A stretch of 64,000 nt of DNA from positions 8,804,001 to 8,868,000 of the forward strand of contig WHVY01000001.1 of assembly GCA_022266195.1 (NCBI GenBank). Reading direction: 5' to 3'. Shown in pieces: positions 44,670-55,349 of this stretch. Position 1 is the first letter of the stretch; the number at the start of each line of letters is the position of its first letter. The translations under genes and the position numbers were made by a program. The DNA is from Tetranychus cinnabarinus (lineage: Eukaryota > Arthropoda > Arachnida > Trombidiformes > Tetranychidae). Under the pieces are notes generated by a model, which worked only from the letters and a program-made list of their open reading frames with translations, ran no database searches and had not been told where the DNA came from.

Positions 44670-46400
44670 TTAATATAAATGATGAAGTGGGATATTATTT
44701 GATGCGTTAGTAATAGCGGCTGCAGCAGTTAGTCTATTTGGAACGGAGTACCAAAGGATTCTGCAAGCGTAGTTAAGGGTAAATATAGCAATGATAAACA
44801 GCATCGCAATCATAATATAATCGGGCATAATTAGTTGCAATTTGTCAAGTCGAGCAGAAGTTTCGATCAACTTTTCTGCAATCTTTTCCATATTTTCGGT
44901 TTGCGTTTTCATTATTTGAAGATATTGTTGATTGATTTTTAACTGTTTGGCTACCTCTTTTTTATTTTGAACGAAGGAAATAAATGCACCTGAGCCAATC
45001 GCAAAGATTCCTGAGATGACTATTATTGTTGCAATCTCTCGTCTTTTCATTTCAACTGGGGTTGCTAGCGGACAAGCTCTCTTTACTTGTTTGTAGAATT
45101 TAATAGCAGCTTGATTCTGGCAAATCTCTCTACTCCTAATTAAATAATCTTGGATTGAAAGAAATTCAGAGCAATTTCCGTCATCCTCCATGGTACAGTT
45201 AAATTTGTCATTTTGGGATAAGGTTAACTCACAGGCTTGTTTGGATGGCGGGATATTGTATCGGTTAAACATGTGGCGCATTAATGGGACGCTCCAGTGA
45301 CAAAAACCTTCTGGCATTCTTCTATTTGGTTTCACCGTTAAATATTGGTTTCCAGTAGGTAAACCGGAGCACGGTTCAGGAGTTAAAATGTTAAGTTCAA
45401 CTTTAACCAAACCTTTCAAAAACCGATGTTCAGTTTCGCGCCAAACAACTGGTGCACCGTATTCGAAAGAAAAAGCTGTCGACGCCAAAAATAATAAAAG
45501 TAAAATAGTGTTGACCAATTTACTGCCCACATTCGACATCGAGGAGCTTGTTCGTCTTCTGGTGTAGGGTTTTATTTGGGATCCGTGGACTTGTCTCTCG
45601 ACACCGTTACCTTGATCGATTACATAGGTGGTGTTTCCAATTTTTCTTTTAATCACGAAGGGACCATTAAATTTACTAGCGAGTTTATTTGGGTTGCGCT
45701 CTTCCAACAAAATGTCATCACCAACGTTGAATTCTCTTGTTCGGTGTTGGTTATCGTGATTTTCTTTTTGTTTTTCTTTTGATGATGCATCGAGTACATT
45801 GGCGGTTTCTCTGATGACTGGCCATTCTTCATCTATAAATCTGGTGTATTCGGAAAGAGTTGTCCTTCCAGTTTGAGGTAAAATTTTCAAATCAACCGGG
45901 ATGTCAGAATTTCGACCATAAAGTAGAAAGAAAGGAGTTGCTTTCGTACTTTGATTGATGCTAACATTGTAAGCAAAAGTGATAAGTGGAAGTGCGTCTG
46001 ACCATCTTCTACGATTGTTCTGTTGACAATAATGCCGCAACATTGTGCAGAGCGTTTGGTTTGTTCTTTCAGTCAAACCATTAGTCTGCGGATGGTAAGG
46101 AGTGGAATATTGCCATTTAGTCTGCATTATTTGCGAGATTTCGCTAATTACTCTCCCGATGAAATTTCGACCTTGGTCAGTCAGGATGGTAGTTGGTGAA
46201 CCATGTTTACACATAATGCTCTCGATCACGAACTTTGCCGTTGTCCGAGCACTTTTGGTTCGGATGGCTCTTGTTTCGGCCCAACGAGTAAAATAATCGG
46301 TAGCCACAATAATATGTAGGTTACCTCTTGATGATGGAAGCGGGCCAACTAGGTCAATACCAACTTTTTCAAATGGTTTTGAAACCATGATCGGGTTCAA
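44670..46400 (-). CDS. integrase core fused in frame to an envelope-like membrane protein, antisense within the element (576 residues)
   Basis: Residues 1-285 are an integrase core with D16, D75 and E111 (DD35E) and a C-terminal module (KFNGPFVIKR). Without a stop the frame continues into a signal-peptide-like segment (TILLLLFLASTAFSF), a Cys-containing ectodomain with N-glycosylation sites, a basic KRR followed by a Gly/Ala-rich hydrophobic segment (about 455-480), a coiled-coil-like stretch (KINQQYLQIMKTQTENM) and a second hydrophobic helix near the C-terminus. This layout resembles the fusion-peptide and anchor arrangement of retroelement envelopes, but I see no firm family match. The integrase zinc finger is missing: upstream of the first Met the matching frame soon hits a stop. 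The frame runs opposite to the LTRs, gag, PBS and PPT, so an internal inversion is likely. Confidence 0.75.
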   Translation of the reverse strand: MNPIMVSKPFEKVGIDLVGPLPSSRGNLHIIVATDYFTRWAETRAIRTKSARTTAKFVIESIMCKHGSPTTILTDQGRNFIGRVISEISQIMQTKWQYSTPYHPQTNGLTERTNQTLCTMLRHYCQQNNRRRWSDALPLITFAYNVSINQSTKATPFFLLYGRNSDIPVDLKILPQTGRTTLSEYTRFIDEEWPVIRETANVLDASSKEKQKENHDNQHRTREFNVGDDILLEERNPNKLASKFNGPFVIKRKIGNTTYVIDQGNGVERQVHGSQIKPYTRRRTSSSMSNVGSKLVNTILLLLFLASTAFSFEYGAPVVWRETEHRFLKGLVKVELNILTPEPCSGLPTGNQYLTVKPNRRMPEGFCHWSVPLMRHMFNRYNIPPSKQACELTLSQNDKFNCTMEDDGNCSEFLSIQDYLIRSREICQNQAAIKFYKQVKRACPLATPVEMKRREIATIIVISGIFAIGSGAFISFVQNKKEVAKQLKINQQYLQIMKTQTENMEKIAEKLIETSARLDKLQLIMPDYIMIAMLFIIAIFTLNYACRILWYSVPNRLTAAAAITNASNNIPLHHLY

Positions 46401-46711
46401 TGGAGCTTCCAGTTTTCTTACACCTTATCCGATTATGCATCGCCAGAAAGTCTTCATTTAGAACTTACCGGCATGGTGATGAGGATGAAGCGCTTCTATG
46501 GTACAATTACTCAAGACATCTATACGACAAATTTCTTGAGTCCCTAAAAAGCAATCAACGGTGGAGATATTTCCGTCTAACATCGCAACTCACCCTGTTA
46601 AATGAGTTCCTCCTCCACGAGTACATTGAAAACCTCAGTCCGAATACCAACATCAACCATTCCTTTTTCGAAAGTTAAGCCCGGAGTCCGGTCTTTCTTA
46701 CCAGGGGGACA

Positions 46712-47112
46712 TGTAAAAGCCAACTCTTTTCCGCATCACCTATTCCCTCTTCCACCGATCTCACGTCCGTTTTCTTGCTCTTCTTCACCCTTCACTTCAC
46801 TCCAATCTCACCGACCTCACGTCTTCACCTTCCACCAACTTAATCTAACTGTTGTATTTGATACCTTTAACTTGTTACCCTCCATTTAACCTCTAAAACA
46901 AACTTTTACCTAACACTAAAAAGCCTTAATTAAGCCATTGATACCTTCGGTATTTCGTTCCTTTGCCCGTTATATTGACTGGAACGACTTAGAGATCAAT
47001 TTCAACTCTTTTAGTATAAATACAGAGAGCAAATTGAATAGAATTGTAGTTTAAGTTTACCTTTTATTTAATAAACATTAAGTTTTTAACTTTTCAATTG
47101 TTTTGTTCAACA
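46712..47112 (+). repeat. 3' LTR of the 3.9-kb element
   Basis: Matches 43197-43576 with scattered substitutions and a 21-bp insertion around 46906. Preceded by the polypurine tract at 46702-46709 and followed by GCTTG. Confidence 0.9.
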
Positions 47113-47640
47113 GCTTGTATCATGACAAGATTGAACAAATACACAATTTTATTGAGATAATATTAAAACTGAATGTGAAAATGATTTCATTTGAAGATAT
47201 AAGATGAACCTTCATAAGGCTTTATGAACATAAATTTTGCAACATTTTACATTGACTTGATAAACAAATCAGGATGTTAAAAGAAAGGCAAAATCGCTTC
47301 TCTTTCTTTGATGTCAATTTTTTGTACTCCTTAAAAATGAACCCCTTTAACAATTTAACAGTTGGTTAAATGCTTAATTATGATTAAAATTAACAGTAAG
47401 CACTGATCAATTTAATTGTTAGATTTAACATTTACGAATGATTAAAATTAACAGTTTAATTTAACAACTGTTTTAACAGTTAAATTAGCACACCACAAGT
47501 TTTCTTCAAATTAAACAGTTTTTATTGTTAGCATTAAACTGTTTTCTTTATGCTTTATGCTTTCATATGCAATAAGAAATTGAGATTGTTTAACATGAAA
47601 ATCACCTTGTCAAGAGATTTAAGAGGTTATCTATAAAAAT

Positions 47641-49070
47641 TTACTCAATTTTTTTAACGCTTGAATAAAATCGTTCAAACCAAGTTTTTGGTGACACATT
47701 CCTGTTCCTGTCAGGTTCATTTTGAGGTTCACTTGAGGTTACATTTTGACCCTGTATGGTTTGATGATGCATTGTAACACTTATTTCCGCCCTTGGAATG
47801 GCTGTTCCACTTGTCGAAGGTACACTTTCACTATGGTCAATATCTTGTTGTCTTGGGCCTGTAGGTTGTTTTGGACGGAAGAAGTCAGTAATTGGTTTAA
47901 ATGATGGTGGAGCTGGTCTTTTATTTTTGTATTTATTTAAATCACGGTCACATTGATTGATGGGTTCTCTTATCGAGTGTTGGAAGGCATCTTGAGAAAT
48001 GAATAATTCTTGATCAATATTTTTTAGAATTTCCAATATTTGCAATTCTTCTTGTGGGGAAAAAAGCTGAGCTCTATCACCTTGCTTCAGCCCTTAGAGT
48101 CGCTTGGCATTTATTTTCATTAGATTTTCTTTTATTGCCGTCACCAAATAAGATCCTGGCAAGCCTTCGCATAAAGACACCAGCTTCATCCGGTCCTTCC
48201 ACCATTAGTTTTTTAATATCAATATTTTTACTTGGAAAGTCATGAAACTTAGTTTGGCTCATCTTTTGTCGCCACTGGAATAAGAGATTTAGATAAAAAT
48301 TAGTTTCAATTCCATTAATCTTGTCATGATTTGCTTACCTCTCTTGACATCCTTTTGGTGTTTATAATCTGGGTAAACTCATCTTTCCAATTCCTTTGCA
48401 CTTCACTGATCCAGATTACAGGATCAAAGGGTGTAGGTGCTGCAGCTTTTATGTTATATTTTTCTAATTCTTTAATAATTATTTGCATGTTCATTTGGTT
48501 TCTAATTCTGATTGTTATCGTCTGTTTGTGTTAATTTTTTAATATGCTGTTTTAATTTCACCTTTTTCCTTCAGACCTCTAATTAATTGTTCAAGTTGGT
48601 TTGGGGTTACATTTTGTTTAGAGGCTGGGATGATTGCGTCTTTTGGGATTTCTTCAATTTTTAACCGCTGTTTTGGAATGGGTTCGGTAAATTTACCTGT
48701 AATGACTTTCATGATTTTTGAATCTTTTCAGTATAATATCTCGCCGTCTTGAATAATTGTTTTTCGTCCTACCTTTGTAGTTTGTGGGTTGGGTGTGTCT
48801 CTTTCATGGTTTGCTTTTTCGCTTTCGATCTTTGAAATTAATGCTTTTAATTTCCATGTTTTCTCTTGTCCTATTCTGAGCTCGCTTTTTATTGTTGAAT
48901 CTCCAATAATTGTTCCAATCGATAAAATTCTTTGTTTGTCTTCATCAGTCAGTTTGTTCAATAAATCTTCATTTATCTCGTCTTTACCATATTTGCAAAA
49001 TTTCAAAGCCCAGTCGACCGTCTCCTTGTTGCTTGGTAATTTTGCAATAATTGTTCCATTGTTTTACAAT
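47641..49070 (-). pseudogene. decayed multi-exon gene of unknown family in the right arm of the TIR element
   Basis: Read on the minus strand: a frame from about 49070 (ETVDWALKFCKYGKDEINED) to a TGA near 48731; the same frame continuing (PKQRLKIEEIPKDAIIPA) to a TAA near 48539; a frame from an ATG near 48491 (contains FDPVIWISEVQRNWKDEF) to a GTAAGC donor at about 48342; a TTCCAG acceptor at about 48274 continuing in phase (WRQKMSQTKFHDF) to about 48080; then, after a frameshift, a Pro/Gln-rich frame from about 48075 to the TAA at 47641. The composition is protein-like throughout and the donor/acceptor pair is in phase. I recognise no domain. It may be a transposon cargo gene or a captured viral gene. 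Confidence 0.5.
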
Positions 49071-49149
49071 GCTATTGATAAGACTCTCGGCCCCAAGGGG
49101 CCTCGCGTCTTATGCATGAATATCTTTCAATGTAGTGATCTAACATATA

Positions 49150-49436
49150 CTAATCACATTGTCTAAAATTATCCATTTAATTATACAATTTCCGAAAGTC
49201 TAATTGAAATTAGTTGAGTTGGGTAAGTCTCATTGTTTGAAATTATTGCGTTAATTTTGCAATTGTTTTCAAAAGTTTGATTCAGATTACTTTATTTCGT
49301 TAATCTCATTGTTAAAATCATTGGTGTTTATTGTACATTTATGTTTTCATTTATCAATTTGCTTCGACAATTCAGATATTGTGAGTATCTTGTGTATTTC
49401 TATTACTATTGAGTCCAGTAGTGTTATAAAAAATTT
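49150..49436 (-). repeat. right terminal inverted repeat
   Basis: Reverse complement of about 40137-40430. The outermost block reads GTTATAAAAAATTT, matching AAATTTTTTATAAC on the left. Confidence 0.85.
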
Positions 49437-50010
49437 CTCCGACTCACAGTTTTCGAGAAAATTAAGGTAAAAGTTGAAACTTCGATCGCCTTTTGTACAG
49501 TTGTGTCACCAGATTTTTCCATGAGACTTGATATAACTTTCAATGGTCAACCTGATACGCTAATAAGATAATATGATTGTGTTCCGGAACAATTCTTATC
49601 TAATTCATTTAACATTATTCTAACACATCCAACATTTGTGTTTAAGTAGCACTTGAACTTTATAAATCAAGAATCAGATCTAACAACATGAGTAATTCAA
49701 TGCTATAAAAATTTTTGCAGAATCTTGAATGGTCTAATATTTCAACATATCATAGTGCATAATGAAATCTAGTGTTTGGTAAAAAAACGATTATTGTAGG
49801 TACTATCATTTCCAAAATACAAAGTTGTATTGTATTGTTCATCAAAGTTTTAAGGCCAATGGCCAAAATCGAGAGAACTGTTGTTAAATTGAAAAAAAGT
49901 GCTCGATGAACTCAACATTTTTACCGACAAAAAACTCAGATCGCCAACCTTTACGGTCACAGAATGCGCCTGGTTCAACCACAAAGTGATCACACAACTG
50001 CACAAAATGC
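49437..50010. repeat. repeat family B, copy 2, right piece
   Basis: Continues the repeat begun at 40085. It matches 7684-8060, including TTCGATCGCCTTTTGTACAG, GGCCAATGGCC (about 49856) and TTTACGGTCACA. It is longer than copy 1 because of an extra 150-200 bp before the GGCCAATGGCC block. Confidence 0.65.
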
Positions 50011-53000
50011 GATCGAATTTTTTGTACTTCTTTTTCAATTTTCTCGATTCACAGTAAATGCAACTGGAAATAATTAAACCCACAAATTTCATGCAAATTT
50101 TTCGAAAACTCGTAAAATGATGGAATATAGAAGAGCCATTGAAAGTGTAATAATTGATGATTGACTGGCGAAAAAAGGTGAAACAAAGATATAGATTTTC
50201 AAAGGAAGCACAGTTACAAAACATATATCAGTTGTATGATGATGGATGCTGCTTTGATAATGTTAACAAAACTATTCTGGTTAATAATTAGATGATAAAT
50301 ACAATTGTCAAGCTTTGAATGATTGGCCAATAAAAGCTATTCATATTATCATTATTATTAACCACTGTTATTGTGCAAAAGGAAAGGAGTTGAGCTTACT
50401 CTTTACAGGTAATCACAGTTGTATATTTATCACTTATCCCTGAACCATCAGTGCAAGAATGCGCTTCAACACTTTAATAGTTGGTCAGCGAGTGATCAAT
50501 TTGGGTTGACTATTAATCAAATTAATATCTTATTCCAGTTTATAATTAATGATTGGTTACATTTGCTGAGGAAAGCAGAGCAAGAAAATTGTTACATAAC
50601 CCAAATTGTGTTCATCAATTAATCATCATGAAGGCAGCAAGAAGAGTCAGCAAGAAACAGACAAATGAAAAAAACTTAAGAGTGAAAAACAAGTCCAAAA
50701 AATGAAACAAATTGCATAAGTTCAAGTTGTAATTGAATTGAGAATTTGATTTTGCAAAATCAATGAAAGTAAATTGAAAGATTTCATAGATTCACTCAAT
50801 TGGTCAACTTATTAGTTTAACAACTCCCAGTCACTCCCAGGGAATGGAGTGACAAGTGAAAATAATGACGAGATTATCAATTTGTGTACAATCAATCAGA
50901 TTGAAATCATTAATAATAATTAGCTTTGCTGTTTGATGACAAAAGAAGTCGAGAGAAGGGAATAAACAAGGTTCAGTAGTTGAGTTGGAATATTGTGACT
51001 CAATTATTTCATTTATATGGTTTTTACTCAAATTAATACCATTAATCGTGGAAAAAGAAGGAACAAGAAAAGCTTGTTTTTAACCTTAATTATTTGATAA
51101 AGTTGAAGGTAATTAACTTAAAAGGGTTTCTCCATTGGCCAAGTTTACCATTAGCAATGTTTAACTAAAGATGATTAGCCCAAAATAATCAATAAGATTT
51201 AATGAATCTAATGAATAACTTTAGTGATTCAAGGTTTGCCTTTGATTTTCAAATGAAACCCTTTTTTTGCTGTTGATTTGAAAAAGGTTGAACCTAAATA
51301 TTTGGAAGGAAAAGGCAAATTTTTCCAAATTTTCAGGTTAACTGTTTTTTGTGTTTTCTGGTTTAAGCGTTTGACTTTAAAAATGAAAATTGTTAAACAT
51401 CAACTGAATTCATGGTAAATCAGGTTCAATCAGTTTCCGTTTCAATTTCACCAACATTAATAACAAAAGGTTTGATGAATGAAATTATTCAAACCATTCA
51501 ATCAGACTTTTGTTTGCAATATTGCCAAGGAAATGTTAAAAGTTGAATGGAAATTTCAATTTTTAATAATTTCCACAATTTCTGGTGCTAGCCATGGATT
51601 CTGTTGATTGAAAATTGAGATATGAAAAGATGAATAAAGAGTTTGTTAAACAGGAAATTGTAAGCTTTTGTGCAAACGGTTTTGTCCTTTAAAATAGCAA
51701 TTTTCAAAGTAAAAAGATGTTATGATATTATTGGTTAATGTTGCTATTAATCATCAATCCCTTGGGCTACTTAAATTAGTTGAAATAAAGCTGTATAACA
51801 ATTCATCTTTTGTCATCAATCGGTGATAAATTGACAATTACGTGGGAATATAGAGTATTAATTTGATCGATTAGTCTATTGAGAACAGAATGAGTTACAG
51901 TTTTAGTTTCATTCAGTACAAGGTAAACCTTGTTGAGTATATTTTGATTAATCAATTTGGATAAATATTGAAGATGAAGCCTTTACCGGTGAAAGTTTGG
52001 TGAAAAGTAATGTTAATCGATGGGATTTCCGGACAAAATTGTAATCTTGCATTAAAAATGGGATTGAAAAAATAAGTTCAGTTTTGTCATAAAATTGGGA
52101 AATATGTTTAGTCGTTTAGGCTGAGAATTTGAATTTATTAAATGTTGAGTTTAGTATTGCAAGTTACGAGTTTACACAAAGTTAGAACTATCAATATTCT
52201 CAGCTTCAAGACCTGTAATGTGCATTTTGGGAGTTTACAGATCTTTGGCTTATTAAACTCTCGATGTACTTTTCGTTGCATCTTCTTTCGTTTGATACGA
52301 GGCTTCATTAGATTTGATATGGTCAGCAAACAGGCTATTATAAAGACTCATATTGGTGTCCCTTTGGAACATTTTGAAACATTTTTCGAAAACTTGATGA
52401 ATGAAATTTTCGATGATAAAAATGTGAGAAGGATAATAGAATCGACTGGATTAAGATTCTGAACATGGAGTAATATTATATGTTCAAGTATGATACTGTG
52501 ATGAAATGAAATATTTTGACCAAATTAAAACAATGCGAGCTTGAATATTACAATGAGGTCGCACTTGCATTGATAATACATCAAACAAGAAAATAAAACG
52601 AAAATTGAATATTGCCCTTTTCAGGGGCAGATCAAATAGATATGACCAAGAGTGGCCGAATATCTTTAGTGAAGTTAAATAACTTTATGCCAATTTCAAA
52701 TACGATTCAAAATGAAGTATTGACTGTTATGTGTTGGACTGTATTAGTGGAAAACACTTTTTCAACAACTATAAGTACGCTAATAAAAAAGTGTTATAGC
52801 ATCTGATAAATAAAAGACATTAGCAATCCATTGAAAGCTGGCAGTCCATTACCTGGATATTTTATTAGAGAAGAATCCAGGTTGCTGTTTAATGATGCAA
52901 ACTAATGACTGCAAACATTGGCAAACAATCTTTGTTCTCGATGAAAAATATCTTGCAGTTAAAGTCAGAAATCGTATCGAATATTTCGCAGAAAATAATG

Positions 53001-54449
53001 AAAAAATGCTTAGACGCAAGTTATTCAGATAAATTTACTTTTCGCAGAAATTTTGAAACAAATTGATGGTTAACATATCGAGGCGCGATTCCCATTAAAT
53101 CGACTCAGTTTAGATTCAAAACGCGACCTAAAAATAACAAAAATGCGTTACGGTTGAGCTCAACTGCAAGTCTGAAGCTGGTCTAAATGTACTGAATCTC
53201 GCTCACTTCACAGATGTTTATCACTTCGTTATTGAGAGCGATACAGAATAAAATGGTTCAAATCTCATTCAAGATTATCATTTCTTGAAACTATAATAAA
53301 ACCAGTCAATTTTCGGTTCTATGTTATTAAATAATAGAAGCATCAACATTTTGAAAATTTCAAACACATTTGTAAAAATACTCTTAAAATCTTGTTTTTA
53401 TGTGTTACATTGCCAATGGTTAATAAAATGCTTCAACTTAAAATGTTATAAATTTTTATATAAAGTGAGAGGTAACTCATATTATGTTATCATATTATAT
53501 TATGTTATAAAACATAATAATAAACCTAGCAGAAGCTGTTACGAATGAGTATCTTACTGATTGAGATTAGCGTTTCTTTTAGTTTACTTAATATACAGTA
53601 GAGTCCAAAAAACTGAAAGTATCTACATTCAGATTCGAATTTGAATATCATCGAATCTAATGCTAATGAACGAATAATAATGGAACCATTTTTGAATAGT
53701 TAGGAGTTTCATTTTCATTTATTTTTACAATTTATTTCTAAAAATTAGTAAATTAACGTTCATTTAAAATAGACTTGTTTGGAAAAGGTTTCAAGTTTGT
53801 TTAAGATTGAAAAAAGCAAGAGTTTTGTGGTGACAATTAATCCAGAGATTAACTGGATATAAATGTAAAATTCAAGACTAAAGTTTAATGATTTCTGAGT
53901 TCACAGTTGCAATTGATATTGTAAATGAAAATTGACGAAGTTTTGGCCTGATTTAATCGCTTCTGAGACTTTAAAATGAAATTCCTCATCAATTTTATGA
54001 TTAAGCAGCCGAATCGTTTATAAAATGCCAAAATAATTTTGATTTTTTCCGGTTCGTTACTCTGAAAAAATCTTCAAATTTCAACTTTCAAATTACTGAC
54101 AAAGCGTTACTTGACGTTTAATGGTCAGTAAAACATTAAACAAACAATATTTTAATCACTAGTTGATGCACATAATTAGTGTACTCTGAGATATTAAAAT
54201 TAAAAGTCTTATATTTACTTATCAGCATTAAAATATCTAACTGTCAATATTGTTGGATTCTAATGTTTATGCATGATCACAGCCCCAAACTCAATGAATT
54301 TTTTATCAAAACTTATTTTTGTTTTGTTTAAATTCAAACGCTTTCTCTCTTCTCCAATGAGCTCAAAAGACAGTCAAAACAATGATTTAAATCGTTATAA
54401 TTGCTAAAGCCATGATCTTAATGCATTCTGCTCGAAGCCCGGGTTTCTT
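50011..54449. other. intergenic, no supported gene
   Basis: 4.4 kb of AT-rich DNA. The longest frame (52142-52462, plus) has no recognisable domain and no splice or codon support, and a shorter frame at 52612-52806 is similar in quality. Both could be decayed repeats or chance. Confidence 0.5.
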
Positions 54450-55100
54450 TAAAATTCAATGTAGTCTGGTTTCTGGTTAACTTTAACCAAATTTTCTGGT
54501 TTATTTGTCGATAAACAGATTTACTTGAACGCGTTAAATGACAGCAACACTTACCTTGACCAAAATTTGCACAGCAATTTGGAAACAAAAAGAAGTCAAA
54601 AAGGTCAAGTGAAGTCACAAATTGTCAAATTGTCCAACCTTCAATTAAATCCGAAAACACATAATTTGGTCAACAGTTTGGGTTAACAGAAAACACAGCT
54701 GATTAAAGAACGTTTTAAGATGGAAAACAAAATTTGAAGATAAAAAGGGTTTAAACTGTTGTCTATCTTTATAGTCCAGTTTTTGTTGTTTGGTTGATTC
54801 AACAGTTGAACAAATGGTCAAAAATATTGATGGACAATTTATATTGATAAAGTGACAAGTTTAAGTTTTACTTTCAATGTTGATACCAATGGAAATACAC
54901 TGAGCAAGAAAATAAAGTGAAATGAATAAAAATGAATGCAACTTGACTCAACTCACAGTTGCCAATAAACAAAGGTTCAACTCGTTTAATGCATGCAAAG
55001 GTACGCATGATCTTGCTCAATAAACTCACGATAAAAGACAGTTTCAGCATAAATTCATCTTCTCTTTCTTTCATCATCTTCGTCTGTTTCTTTCCTTTTC
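54450..55100 (-). repeat. left arm of an inverted repeat flanking NPL4-TRIT1
   Basis: The reverse complement matches 61930-62770 with moderate divergence and some indels. Shared blocks include CAGTGTATTTCCATTGGTAT, TTAACCCAAACTGTTGACCA and GGTCAAGGTAAGTGTTG. It lies just upstream of NPL4. The conserved GGTCAAG|GTAAGTG looks like a splice donor reading outward in each arm. Confidence 0.85.
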
Positions 55101-55349
55101 TCTATTATCTATTATCTTTTAGTGAAAGTAAAAGTTAACTTGCTCTGAACATTTGTAGCACTTTCACTTTCAATAAGTCCGCGTTAAATATTTAATTTCT
55201 TTGGTGACCAATAGATCTCGCTAGCTTCACTCCGGAAAAAAGTGCAACTCTGTTGTTGCCATATTTATCCTGAACTCTATTGAACCAAAATATTAAAGGG
55301 ATCTTAAGTAACTAACTAGTGTATTTTGTTTGTTTTTTTTAAACCAGTG

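Larger units (their letters stand above)
43197..47112 (+). mobile_element. rearranged, gag-carrying LTR element, 3.9 kb
   Basis: LTRs 43197-43576 and 46712-47112 start TGTAAAAGCC and end TTCAACA. GCTTG is duplicated at 43192-43196 and 47113-47117. A primer binding site (TGGCGACCACGGTAGGAT) follows the left LTR and an AGGGGGAC polypurine tract precedes the right LTR, fixing the element's sense as plus. Gag is on the plus strand, protease-RT-RNase H are missing, and an integrase-envelope-like frame lies on the minus strand. The LTRs differ at several positions plus a 21-bp indel, so the insertion is older than the 10.7-kb element. Confidence 0.92.
40121..49436. mobile_element. 9.3-kb element with long terminal inverted repeats, itself interrupted by an LTR element
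   Basis: The left end (about 40137-40430) and right end (about 49150-49436) are inverted copies of each other over about 290 bp, including AAGTAATCTGAATCAAAC and its complement. The insertion splits repeat family B. The element without the LTR insertion would be about 5.4 kb. The right arm holds a decayed, apparently spliced gene on the minus strand, and the left arm holds family C sequence and a motif array. I see no recognisable transposase, so its class is unknown (large DNA transposon or Polinton-like remnant are possibilities). Confidence 0.75.

Noticed and set aside
52142..52462. 106-codon plus-strand frame
   Set aside because: No recognisable domain, no splice signals tying it to other exons, and a comparable frame on the opposite strand. 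Not listed as a gene.
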